From: an uncultured Haliea sp.
GTDB taxonomy: Bacteria; Pseudomonadota; Gammaproteobacteria; Pseudomonadales; Halieaceae
NCBI GenBank assembly: GCA_947258585.1
Contig: CAMYIZ010000070.1
Span: 124,001-188,000 of the forward strand
Direction: 5' to 3'
Length of the DNA: 64,000 bases
Shown: piece after piece, positions 1-8,534 of the stretch
Layout: each line of letters opens with the position of its first letter
How positions within the stretch are numbered: the stretch's first letter is position 1
Made by a program: the position numbers and the translations under genes
The notes under the pieces: model-generated
The model's database searches: none
Told to the model about the DNA's origin: nothing
What the model saw: only the letters and a program-made list of their open reading frames with translations

Positions 1-1788
1 GGGGGTTTCCCACAGGGTCCAGCCCTCAGGGCACTGGTCGCCGGTACCCCAGGTCTGCTTGCACTTGGTGCGGTCGAAACGCGCCAGGTGGCCGCTGCCC
101 GCCATGCCCGCCCATACGTTGCCTTTCGTATCGACGTCGATACCGCGGGCACCCGATGCGGGAGCCGGTGGCTTGTAGACCTCGTGGGTCCCGGTTGCGG
201 GATCAAAGCGCTCAATGTAACCCCGGTCGCCGTATGTGGGATGTTTACCGTAGGAACCGGGAGGAATGGCTATCCACACATCGTTCCTGACGGGGTTGGG
301 GATAATGCTGTAGCGGAAGCCGATGATCGGCGTATCGGCCTCGCCGTCGCCGGTGGTGTCGACCTTGCTTTCAGACCAGCCCATGGCGGCTTCCAGGGTC
401 TCGGGTTTCTGCGGGTCGAATACTTTGGTGTCGAGCCAGCCGACAACGTTACTGTCGCCATTGACCCAGAGCACGCCCTTGTCGTCAAACTGCAGGTGGT
501 GGGTGCCGAAACAGGTATCCACAGGCACGAACTCGCCGCTGGCGATGTCATGGTAGCCGAGCTGGCGGTGGTGGTACTCGCCGGCAATCAGTGGATCCCG
601 GTTGCAGAAGTCCGGCATATCCTCGCCCCATTCACGGCGCACCTGCACGGTCATCCACAGCTTGCCGTTGGCGTCCAGCATCGGGTTATGGGCATTGGCC
701 GGGTTCTGGTAGGCACCCGGATGCGACGAGACGACACCCTCTTCCGGGCAGCCGAGCAAGCGGGCACCGACATTGATTTCTTCAGTACCACCAAGCGGCT
801 TGTAGGTCTGCTCACACCAGGGCCGGGCATGTTCATAGTCCGGCAATTTGACTTCCTCCACGCTGTGCGTGGTTGGGTCCAGAATCAGCAGCCAGTCGTT
901 ACCTATATCCAGGCCGTAGATCTTGCCGTCCGGGTACAGTGTCGGGTCGCGCTTGTCAGTGGAAATCACGTCATGGGCATAGGTGTATTTGCCACCGTAC
1001 TCCCACTGGGTAATGACCAGGTTGCGCTCCAGGCCCTGTGGCCTTGGGGGCGCCTCGGGAGTCAGGCCGGCAGCGATTTTCTTGCCCCAGCTTTCCATGA
1101 CATCCAGCAGCACATCGTGATTGAGTTGCGCGGCGAGCGAATTCATTTCACCCACTTTCTTCAATCCATGCTCTATCGCTGCGGGAGAGGACGCCAGGGA
1201 CCTGACATGAATGCTCCCTGGCTGGTGACAAATGGTGCAGTTGAGCTTCATCTGGCCCAGCCAATCCTCCGCGGAAGGGTAGGGAAACTCCGCCGTCTTG
1301 ACCGCCTCTTCCGAGGGCGGATCCATCAGCGCCAACCAGTAATTGGCGGGGTAGATGGCCGCGGCCTCCGCGGGGTCGGTTGCGGCGCTGACCCTCAGCT
1401 CTAGCTGATCTCCCAGCTGGGCGTCGGTCCTGTCCGAATCCGCCAGGCCGTAACCACGCACCCAGACCCTGTAGGACCCCTCGGGCATCTCCGGCAGCAC
1501 GAAGCGGCCCTCGTCGTTGGTGACGACAATCTTGCGGTAGTTGGTGGGCAGGTCTCCGGTCTCTGCGATTACCCAGACTCCGGCCTCCGGGGAGCCCCCG
1601 CTATTGAGCACCTGCCCTCTTATCACACCCTGCTTAATCGGGGCGGCAGCCAAAGTCGACGGCTGGGGCACTGCTACCGTGGCGGTTGCCTCCTCCGAAG
1701 ATTCGCGGCTGCAGCCCGACACCAGCGCAGGCACCAATACGACAAACACACATCTCCTGAGCGTCCTGAAGTTCATTTTCAATCTCAT
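1..1788 (-). CDS. Exported Vgb-like beta-propeller lipoprotein with heme c motif (3' end missing)
   Basis: The frame stays open to the left edge of the window, giving 596 codons without a stop, so the C-terminus lies outside. ATG at 1788 has GGAG seven bases upstream; an in-frame ATG at 1776 is an alternative. The N-terminus is a lipoprotein signal ending LVSGC, with the cysteine at residue 26. Next comes a carboxypeptidase-regulatory-like beta-sandwich (about residues 45-115), then CTICH at 184-188, a covalent heme c attachment motif, and a long region with repeated NVW/LWM/VWV blade-like segments typical of virginiamycin-B-lyase or SMP-30-type propellers. It is the last known gene of a unit with a TonB receptor, a GST and SDRs, and is a paralogue of the protein at 2612-4483. 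It is probably periplasmic and membrane-anchored. The reaction is unknown; the Vgb resemblance is to fold and does not indicate antibiotic inactivation. Confidence 0.8.
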   Translation of the reverse strand, partial: MRLKMNFRTLRRCVFVVLVPALVSGCSRESSEEATATVAVPQPSTLAAAPIKQGVIRGQVLNSGGSPEAGVWVIAETGDLPTNYRKIVVTNDEGRFVLPEMPEGSYRVWVRGYGLADSDRTDAQLGDQLELRVSAATDPAEAAAIYPANYWLALMDPPSEEAVKTAEFPYPSAEDWLGQMKLNCTICHQPGSIHVRSLASSPAAIEHGLKKVGEMNSLAAQLNHDVLLDVMESWGKKIAAGLTPEAPPRPQGLERNLVITQWEYGGKYTYAHDVISTDKRDPTLYPDGKIYGLDIGNDWLLILDPTTHSVEEVKLPDYEHARPWCEQTYKPLGGTEEINVGARLLGCPEEGVVSSHPGAYQNPANAHNPMLDANGKLWMTVQVRREWGEDMPDFCNRDPLIAGEYHHRQLGYHDIASGEFVPVDTCFGTHHLQFDDKGVLWVNGDSNVVGWLDTKVFDPQKPETLEAAMGWSESKVDTTGDGEADTPIIGFRYSIIPNPVRNDVWIAIPPGSYGKHPTYGDRGYIERFDPATGTHEVYKPPAPASGARGIDVDTKGNVWAGMAGSGHLARFDRTKCKQTWGTGDQCPEGWTLWETP

Positions 1789-1864
1789 GACAATACTCCA
1801 CAAGGTGTCAGGCTCGCCGCACAGGCAATTCATGCTCCCTTCAGCGACCTGATGTTGAAACTCG

Positions 1865-2605
1865 CTACAACGCGGTATAGCCACCATCAATCACGATGTC
1901 GGTGCCGGTGATGAAGGAGGATTCATCACTGGCAAGAAACAGCGCCAGGTCCGCAATTTCATCCGGACGCCCCACTCTCTTCACCGGATTGGCCGCGATT
2001 ACCGCATCAATATACTCCCGGGGCATGCCATTAAGCATGGCGGTATCAATGGATCCCGGGCAAAAGCAATTGACCCGGATACCTCGGTCCGCGTACTCCA
2101 CGGCAGCATTCTTGGTCATCATCATCACCGCGCCCTTGGAGGCAGAATAGGCCACCAGTTGGGGGAAGGCGACTTTCGCCGCCATCGAGGCCGTGTTGAC
2201 AATAGAGCCACCACCCTGCTCCAGCATAATGGGTATGGCGTAGCGCATACCGAGGAAGACACCGCGGGCATTGACTGCCATGACACGATCAAACTCTTCC
2301 ACTTCATAGTCGCCGGTCAGACGCAGATACCCCTGGATGGCGGCGTTGTTGCACAGCACGTCCAGCCGGCCGAAGCGATCCAGGGCCAACTGCAGCATGG
2401 CCTGCACCTCCGGGGCGCTGGCCACATCCGCAGTAAACCCCACGCAGTGGTCACCCAGTTCGCTTGCCAGCGCCTCCTGCTCACCACTGACATCCACGGC
2501 CACCACACGGGCTCCCTCGGCACAGAAGCGCCTGACAATGGCAGCCCCCATGGCGCCACCCGCACCGGTGACGACAGCCACCTTGTCCTCAAGTCTTCCT
2601 TTCAT
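1865..2605 (-). CDS. Short-chain dehydrogenase/reductase (SDR), 246 aa
   Basis: A classical SDR predicted to oxidise or reduce a hydroxyl/ketone with NAD(P). The cofactor motif is TGAGGAMG near residue 13, the structural motif is CNNAAIQG, and the catalytic set is a serine in NTASMAAK and YSASK. Length is normal for the family. Its start lies 6 bases from the stop of the propeller/heme protein upstream, so the two are surely cotranscribed. Within the island it is one of two SDRs in the receptor operon, which suggests alcohol/ketone interconversion on the imported compound. Substrate not predictable. Confidence 0.9.
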   Translation of the reverse strand: MKGRLEDKVAVVTGAGGAMGAAIVRRFCAEGARVVAVDVSGEQEALASELGDHCVGFTADVASAPEVQAMLQLALDRFGRLDVLCNNAAIQGYLRLTGDYEVEEFDRVMAVNARGVFLGMRYAIPIMLEQGGGSIVNTASMAAKVAFPQLVAYSASKGAVMMMTKNAAVEYADRGIRVNCFCPGSIDTAMLNGMPREYIDAVIAANPVKRVGRPDEIADLALFLASDESSFITGTDIVIDGGYTAL

Positions 2606-2611
2606 AATTCG

Positions 2612-4483
2612 TCAGTCTCCCGGACGCAGTCTTACAATCATGTTGTTGGCACTCTCCGTGCCAAAGACCGCCGGGTCGCGCTTGCCGACGGGCAGGCTGG
2701 CATAGGTAGTCCAGACATCGCCGCTGACGGGATCCACTTCGATCATTCTGATAAAGGTTTCTTTGCGGGGCATGGGATAGTGCTGCCAGGTCTCGGTGGC
2801 GATATTGAAGCGGTAGATCCGGTCGGAGTTGGACGTGGCGGCCCAGATCGCGTTGCGCTTCTTGTCCAGGGTGACGCCATAGGGACCGGCGCCGGGGTCC
2901 GGTATGCTATAGCGCGCCAGTTCGATACCGGTGATGCTGTCGAACTTGACCAGCTCACTGGAGCCGTACAGCGGTATCCAGAGAATGCCATCGTCCTGTA
3001 TTGCCAGGCGCCGGGGGCCAGCTCCGCGATCAAACGGAACGATGCGTTCGACCAGGTTGTTGCGCGGGTCGAAGCTGCCGACGTAGCCGTGTAACTGTGC
3101 CCACCACACCCGATCCCGTTCACGGTCGTAGGCCGCCCCGTACAGCAGTGAATGGAAATTGGATTCACCCACCGCGATGGGCATGGTGTAGGTCGTGATC
3201 TCTCCGGATTCGACATTCACACCCCACAGCTCATTCATGCCGAGATCGGTAATCCAGATCCGTCCGCCCGAGTCGGGCTGAACGTGCCGGTCAGAGTTGT
3301 ATGCGAAATCGTGGGTCACACCAAAGGCCTTGCCGGCGGGGGGCGGGTACATGCGCCACTCGCTGGTCGCAGTGTTGAAGCGTCCTATGTAGAAACTGTC
3401 CTCAAGCGCTACCCAGAGGTTGCCCTCGGCATCGGCATTCATGGTGTGTGGACCCTGCTGGCCCTTGCCGGGCACAGGAAACCATTCCACCGAGCCATCA
3501 GCTGGATTCAAAGCGCCCAGACGATCCTTGTCGGTCTCCAGGAACCAGACCCGGTCCGATCCGGGGGCGATAGCGATCTCCCTGGTCCAACCAAAGGTGG
3601 GCAGCACATATTCCTCAATAATCGTACCCGTACTGGGCCCATAGGCCCCAAGCCGCTCGACATCATTGAAGCCGGTGAAGGTGTCGAATTCCACCGGGAA
3701 GTTGCGCGCCAGGTTCGGCACCACGATTTCCATATCCCTGGGGACAAACAGGCTGGTTTCGGGCTGCAGCAGCGCATTGTAGAAATCGCTGCCTTCCTCC
3801 AGTCCCCAGCGCAGCTTGTTCTGTTCACCCAGGCGCAGAGTGACGAGGCGCATGTACTGCACCATGCTTTCCCAGGCTTCTATTTTTTCCTTCGCTGGGG
3901 TGCTTTCATTCTCGCGCCACGCTCCCCGCTTGCCGTCGTAGGACAGGTCCTCTACTGATCTTTCCAGCCAGGCCTCGGAGCGCTGCTCCGCAGGCAGTGC
4001 CGCCAGTTTGGCAGAGAATTTGCGTACGCGCTCGGCCCCGAGCTGGTGACAATTGGAGCACTGCAGCGTTGTCATATGGTAGGCAGTCGAATCGGGATCC
4101 CCCTGCAGCCAGGCCGATGAAGGGACCTGATCCGCAACGTTTTCAATCGACTGCAGCGTCACCATCAGCGTTACGCCGTCTGCCCGGGAAGTCGTTTCAA
4201 CCCCGGTCGCCTGCCAGCCGATCCGGAATACGTCCAGCTCAACCTCGGCCAGATCCCGATCCGGGATACTGGCCACAAAAGTGCCATCGGTACCGGAGAA
4301 CACGCTGGTCGAATAGGGCACTGACTGGTCACTGGCAAATCGCAGCCTGACGTGGGGCAACGGCTTGCCAGCCACATCGACAACCTGTCCTGAGACCTCC
4401 AGTGCCAGCGACCCCGGTGACCACAGCACGACTGCCATCAGCAGCGGGATCATGGGGCCGGGGTACATAGCAGCTTTGAACAT
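2612..4483 (-). CDS. Exported Vgb-like beta-propeller protein with heme c motif, 623 aa
   Basis: I place the start at the ATG at 4483, which has AGAGG nine bases upstream and opens a good signal peptide (MFKAAMYPGP, then a hydrophobic core ending near SLALEV); an in-frame ATG at 4510 overlaps the preceding SDR. Domains in order: carboxypeptidase-regulatory-like sandwich (about 30-115), CSNCH heme c motif at about 142-146, then a propeller with repeated RVWFLET, NLWVALED, RIWITDLG, ILWIPLYG and AIWAATSN blades to the C-terminus. The layout matches the neighbour at 1-1788, so the pair arose by duplication. It should be a periplasmic one-heme protein. A role as redox partner or dehydrogenase in the island is inference only. 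Confidence 0.85.
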   Translation of the reverse strand: MFKAAMYPGPMIPLLMAVVLWSPGSLALEVSGQVVDVAGKPLPHVRLRFASDQSVPYSTSVFSGTDGTFVASIPDRDLAEVELDVFRIGWQATGVETTSRADGVTLMVTLQSIENVADQVPSSAWLQGDPDSTAYHMTTLQCSNCHQLGAERVRKFSAKLAALPAEQRSEAWLERSVEDLSYDGKRGAWRENESTPAKEKIEAWESMVQYMRLVTLRLGEQNKLRWGLEEGSDFYNALLQPETSLFVPRDMEIVVPNLARNFPVEFDTFTGFNDVERLGAYGPSTGTIIEEYVLPTFGWTREIAIAPGSDRVWFLETDKDRLGALNPADGSVEWFPVPGKGQQGPHTMNADAEGNLWVALEDSFYIGRFNTATSEWRMYPPPAGKAFGVTHDFAYNSDRHVQPDSGGRIWITDLGMNELWGVNVESGEITTYTMPIAVGESNFHSLLYGAAYDRERDRVWWAQLHGYVGSFDPRNNLVERIVPFDRGAGPRRLAIQDDGILWIPLYGSSELVKFDSITGIELARYSIPDPGAGPYGVTLDKKRNAIWAATSNSDRIYRFNIATETWQHYPMPRKETFIRMIEVDPVSGDVWTTYASLPVGKRDPAVFGTESANNMIVRLRPGD

Positions 4484-4500
4484 GTGCGCGAACCTCTTTG

Positions 4501-5268
4501 TTACCAACATACCGCACCCCCATCCACCAGCAGGTCCACCCCGGTACAGTAGGAACTGGCTTCACTCAGCAAAAACACTGCGGGGCCGATCAGTTCCTCG
4601 ACTTCCGCCATGCGCGCCAGCGGTATGTCATCCAACAGGTGCTCGACCAGCGGCCACACCTCGGGACTCTTGGCCATCGGCGTCGCGGTATAGCCGGGGC
4701 TGATCACATTGACCCGAATACCATGCTCCGCCCATTCCAGCGCAAGGGATCTGGAAAAGTGGGCAACGCCGGCCTTGGCTGCGTTGTAATGCACCTGCTT
4801 CAGGCCACGGTTGGCGATGTGCGCCGAAATGGAGCCGATGTTGACGATGCTGCCGCCGCCATTGCGGATCAGTGCCCGTCCCTCCGCCTGGCAACTGAGG
4901 AACACACCGGACAGATTGATATCCAGCAAACGTTGCCACTGCTGCAGGGTCATCGACTCCGCGGCAAAACTGTCGTGGACACCAGCGCAGTTCAGGGCCC
5001 CGGCAAGCGGACCCAGCTCCTTCTCGATCCGTTCCACCGCGGCCGTCAGCGAACCCTCTTCGCGCACGTCGGCGCTGATCGCCACTGCGCAGCCGCCACT
5101 GTCCTCAATGTCCGCTACCGTTTGCGCGAGACCGTCAGCGGCGACGTCCACGCAGCCCACGGCCGCACCGAAATGGGCCAGGCCGCGGGCAATCCCGGCG
5201 CCAATACCACTGGCGGCGCCAGTGACAATGACAACCTTGCCGTCGAGCCGAAAGGAAGGCATGGGCAT
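4501..5268 (-). CDS. Short-chain dehydrogenase/reductase (SDR), 255 aa
   Basis: Classical SDR with cofactor motif TGAASGIG near residue 17, NCAG, the catalytic serine in NIGSISAH and YNAAK. The C-terminal GGAVCW ending is unusual but the length is normal. It sits 34 bases downstream of the GST-like gene and ends 17 bases before the ATG of the propeller/heme protein, inside one apparent operon headed by the TonB receptor. It is clearly different in sequence from the SDR at 1865-2605, so it is not a recent duplicate. Probably oxidises a secondary alcohol to a ketone or the reverse; substrate unknown. Confidence 0.9.
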   Translation of the reverse strand: MPMPSFRLDGKVVIVTGAASGIGAGIARGLAHFGAAVGCVDVAADGLAQTVADIEDSGGCAVAISADVREEGSLTAAVERIEKELGPLAGALNCAGVHDSFAAESMTLQQWQRLLDINLSGVFLSCQAEGRALIRNGGGSIVNIGSISAHIANRGLKQVHYNAAKAGVAHFSRSLALEWAEHGIRVNVISPGYTATPMAKSPEVWPLVEHLLDDIPLARMAEVEELIGPAVFLLSEASSYCTGVDLLVDGGAVCW

Positions 5269-5302
5269 TATTATTCTCCCTCAGTTATCCTGGATCCCAC
5301 TC

Positions 5303-5995
5303 TCAGGCAACGACTGCCTGGAAGTCCATCTGTACCATGTGGGGCGCTGATGCCAGGAACGAGGGTCGCTGTTCGAGGCGGTCGATATAGGCTGCCAGGT
5401 TTGGGTGCTGCTGTCGCCAGCGCACCCTCTTGTCGAGCAGTTCGTTCAGGGCGGGAATGTTTCTCGCCATGAAATCGAAGTGGCCGAGCACGGTACCAAC
5501 CTCCAGATCAGCATGGCCAAATTCCGCGCCGAGGGCGAACTCGTTGTTGCCAAGGAGCCGGCCAATTTCCGCCACAGCGCCGACGATCTTGCGCTCCTGC
5601 CGGTCCATCCACTCCCTGCTCTGGTTCTCCTGTGGGCGCGCCATCTCGAAGTTGATCCGGGTAATCGCATCCATGATGCCGACACTGAGGACCTGGAACA
5701 GGCGCAGCTGCAGCAATCCATCGGGATCCGAGGGTGCGAGCGGCGGCAGCGGATAGTGCCGCTCCAGCCAGGCGAGGATATACGAAGACTCGTAGACCAC
5801 TTCCCCATTCTCTCCCAACAGAATCGGCAACTGCTGCAGGGGATTGTAGTGATGGACCGTCGTGTCCTTGTGCCAGGGAATATCCCATTCAATCTCGAAC
5901 GGGATATTCTTCTCGCGCAGGGCAATCATCACTTTCCGCCCATAGGGGCTGGGTCCGTTGTTGATGAGTTTCACCGCACCGCCTCCGCTCGCCAT
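5303..5995 (-). CDS. Glutathione S-transferase family protein, 230 aa
   Basis: The N-terminal half has the thioredoxin-like GST fold (residues about 8-85): NNGPSPYGRKV as the putative catalytic loop, then LPILLGENG with the cis-proline, and YESSYILAWLE for glutathione binding. An all-helical C-terminal domain follows. The start codon shares one base with the stop of the TonB-dependent receptor (TGATG), implying translational coupling. In catabolic islands such proteins can isomerise, reduce or detoxify intermediates; which applies here cannot be told. Confidence 0.85.
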   Translation of the reverse strand: MASGGGAVKLINNGPSPYGRKVMIALREKNIPFEIEWDIPWHKDTTVHHYNPLQQLPILLGENGEVVYESSYILAWLERHYPLPPLAPSDPDGLLQLRLFQVLSVGIMDAITRINFEMARPQENQSREWMDRQERKIVGAVAEIGRLLGNNEFALGAEFGHADLEVGTVLGHFDFMARNIPALNELLDKRVRWRQQHPNLAAYIDRLEQRPSFLASAPHMVQMDFQAVVA

Positions 5996-8346
5996 CAGAA
6001 GCTGTACCGGGCTTCGAGCATGTAGGTACGCGGGGCTCCCGGGATCACGGTATTGACCGCGAACAGGCTGGCGAAACCGATACCGCCAACGTAGTAGGTT
6101 TCGTCAAAGGCATTCTTGACGTGGGCAGACACCGCCCAGCCAGCCGCCTCATCCTCCAGAGTCAACCTGAAGTTCGCCACCGTGTAGCCGGGGATGCGAG
6201 TACCCGGATTGAGCGTATTGTTGGTGGAGCTGAAGAAGGTCTCACTCTGGTCGTATACCTCCGAGCGCAGCGAGGCGGTGTAACGGTCGCCCACCGGCAC
6301 TCGAATGTCGGCGAAGACGGAACCAGACCATTCCGGGGTGTCCGGATAGGGGCCGAAGGCCACCTCCGGATTGCCCAGCACTGACACCAGGTTGTCGGTG
6401 AATTCAGCGTCGGTATAACTCACCGCGGCACCCAGCGACAGCCACTCGACGGGGCTGATGATCGCGTCCAGTTCAAAGCCGGTTATCTCCGCCTCCGGGA
6501 CATTCACCGTGATGCCCGCCAGGGCGCCAAACACTTCCACGTAGTTGGAGCGCTGGATTTCCTCGATCCACATACGATAGGCCGCGAAGTTCAAGCGCAG
6601 CGGCATGTCGCCGATACTGCCAAGGTACTTGGCGCCCAGCTCGACGTCAGTGGCAGTCTCTTCCTCGTATTCCGCACCGCCCTGGTTGCCGAAGCCCGGC
6701 AGCGGCGGGGCAAAGTAGTTGAAACCACCGCTGCGGAAGCTTCGCCGCGACTTGACGTAGAGCAGCAATTCCTCGTTTACCTGCTGCTCAAGACCGACTG
6801 TCCAGCTGGCCTGGTCGAAGGTGTCCTCCAGCGGGTTCAGGAATACCGCGCCGGGAGGCGGCGGGTTGGCAATGAAGGTGTCGTCGGGGAAGCGGAAGAA
6901 GCTGACATCCTCAGAGGAGTAGCGGCCGCCAAGAGTAGCTGACAGGCCCTCGATGCCGACCACACCGCCCAGGTCCATGGTGCCCTGGGCGTAGGCGGCA
7001 ATCGTCTCGTTCTCGGTCACACCGTCATTAATTTGCCGCACTGGCGGGGCCGTGGGCAGCAAGTCAAAGAGTATGCTCAGCGAACGCACATCCTCTTCTT
7101 CGTCGGAGTAGAAAATACCCGTGACATAGGAAAGCTGGCCGTCAAAGGCCTCGCCCAGCAGCTGAATTTCCTCGGAGAACTGCTTCAGCGTGCCGCCTCG
7201 ACCCTCCGTGCCGTTGTCGTCGGACGGGAACGGCGTGCCGTCAAACTCGCCTGCATTCTGGAACTCCAGGTCGGTATAGCCAAGAATGTTGCGGACCTGC
7301 ATACCGTTGCCGAGATCAAATGTGGTGATGTTGGAAACCACCAGGTTTTGACCTTCGTGGAAGTTGGGTGCATCCACGTTGACCCTGAAGGGTCCGCGCT
7401 GCTGCTGCTTCTCGACAGAGGCTACCCAGCCCTCCGGATCGGCACCCGGGTGTGCCGCGAGAAAGGCATCCCAGGCTCCCGGTCCAAAGGCGGCATCCAC
7501 CAGGGGCGAGTACAGGAATGGGGTGGGCACGAATGGATTGCCCTCGCCGATACCAAAGGTATTGTAGGCGACGCTGGTCAGGTTGTTGCCGTCGGACTTG
7601 GCGAAATCCAGCACCAGTTCGTTGCTGATGTTCTCGGTGGGACGCAGGGTGAGGCTGACCCGCACATTCTTGCGGCGCACATCACCGAGGCGGCTGTCGT
7701 CGAATATGTTGTACTGGTAACCTTCGCGGCGCTGAAAAAAGCCCGCCACCCGCAACAGGGCCTTGTCTTCCACCAGCGGAATGTTTATTGCGCCCTCGGC
7801 CTTGAACTCATCATAGTTGCCACCCCAGGCGCTGACATAGCCACCGAACTCCTCTTCCGGCTTGGCGCTGGTGAACAACACCGCGCCGCCAGTCGAGTTG
7901 CGCCCGAACAGAGTACCCTGCGGCCCCTTCAGCACCTGGACCGAACCCAGGTCGTAGAAGGCGGTCGAGGCCTGGCCACCGACCTGCACCTCGTTGAAGT
8001 AGGGCAGCACGCTGGGCCGCGAGCTGCTGAAGGAGTCAACGGTCTGGCCGCGGATCGAGTAGTTGAGCTGGTTGGCGCTCTGGCCTGCCTTGACCGTGAC
8101 ACCGGGCAGCGCTGTCTGCAGATCCAGCTCGGAAACAATTGCCTGATCCCGCAGCGCATCACTGCTGAGCACCGCGATAGAGATCGGCGTGCGCTCCATG
8201 GTTTCGGCGCGCCGCTGAGCGGTCACGAGGATTTCTTCGAGCATCGCTCCCGAGCGTGGCTGGGAGCTCTGGGCGAGAGCTGCTGAGGATTGTACTGCCG
8301 TCACCATCGCAAGGGCGGACGCTACACCGGTAAGATATCTGGCCAT
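5995..8346 (-). CDS. TonB-dependent outer-membrane receptor, 783 aa
   Basis: Signal peptide ending at ALAQ, a TonB-box-like stretch EEILVTAQRR near residue 40, a plug domain (RTPISIAVL..., VLKGPQGTLFGRNSTGGAV) and a long barrel ending LEARYSF with the C-terminal aromatic residue expected for outer-membrane insertion. It should import a ligand using TonB energy; the class with VTAQRR and GPQGTLFGRN is common in sphingomonad and marine-type receptors for hydrophobic organic compounds. It heads an operon with GST, SDRs and heme-propeller proteins, and its promoter carries two TetR-type operators, so it is probably the uptake gate of the island. Confidence 0.93.
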   Translation of the reverse strand: MARYLTGVASALAMVTAVQSSAALAQSSQPRSGAMLEEILVTAQRRAETMERTPISIAVLSSDALRDQAIVSELDLQTALPGVTVKAGQSANQLNYSIRGQTVDSFSSSRPSVLPYFNEVQVGGQASTAFYDLGSVQVLKGPQGTLFGRNSTGGAVLFTSAKPEEEFGGYVSAWGGNYDEFKAEGAINIPLVEDKALLRVAGFFQRREGYQYNIFDDSRLGDVRRKNVRVSLTLRPTENISNELVLDFAKSDGNNLTSVAYNTFGIGEGNPFVPTPFLYSPLVDAAFGPGAWDAFLAAHPGADPEGWVASVEKQQQRGPFRVNVDAPNFHEGQNLVVSNITTFDLGNGMQVRNILGYTDLEFQNAGEFDGTPFPSDDNGTEGRGGTLKQFSEEIQLLGEAFDGQLSYVTGIFYSDEEEDVRSLSILFDLLPTAPPVRQINDGVTENETIAAYAQGTMDLGGVVGIEGLSATLGGRYSSEDVSFFRFPDDTFIANPPPPGAVFLNPLEDTFDQASWTVGLEQQVNEELLLYVKSRRSFRSGGFNYFAPPLPGFGNQGGAEYEEETATDVELGAKYLGSIGDMPLRLNFAAYRMWIEEIQRSNYVEVFGALAGITVNVPEAEITGFELDAIISPVEWLSLGAAVSYTDAEFTDNLVSVLGNPEVAFGPYPDTPEWSGSVFADIRVPVGDRYTASLRSEVYDQSETFFSSTNNTLNPGTRIPGYTVANFRLTLEDEAAGWAVSAHVKNAFDETYYVGGIGFASLFAVNTVIPGAPRTYMLEARYSF

Positions 8347-8436
8347 TTTCTCAACCTCTTATAGTAATGAATGCTTAAACTTACGAACCCGACTGGCTTA
8401 TCCAGGCCAGGGAACGACAGATGTAGCCCTTATTTC

Positions 8437-8494
8437 TATCAACACTATAGTTGATATTACGCCGCCATTTTATTTTGTCAACACATCTATTGAC
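8437..8494 (-). promoter_or_regulatory. Receptor-operon promoter with two TetR-type operators
   Basis: Two palindromes: TATCAAC-N6-GTTGATA at 8437-8456 and GTCAAC-N6-ATTGAC at 8477-8494. A sigma70-like promoter reading toward the receptor lies across them: TTGACA at 8476-8481, 16 bases, then TAATAT at 8454-8459. One operator therefore covers the -35 and the other overlaps the -10, the layout expected for repression. The same TCAAC-N6-GTTGA core recurs at 13525-13540, 17313-17328 and 18281-18296. Confidence 0.75.
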
Positions 8495-8534
8495 TGAGGG
8501 GGCGGATATTCCGGGATTCTACGAAATCAGTCTT

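Noticed and set aside
88-1404. Long plus-strand open frame of 438 codons
   Set aside because: It lies opposite the heme-propeller gene, whose minus-strand frame has a signal peptide, a CTICH motif and blade repeats; the plus-strand translation has no recognisable domain.
1847-1858. Half-site TTTCAAC before the first propeller gene
   Set aside because: No matching second half; the gene is probably transcribed from the receptor promoter.
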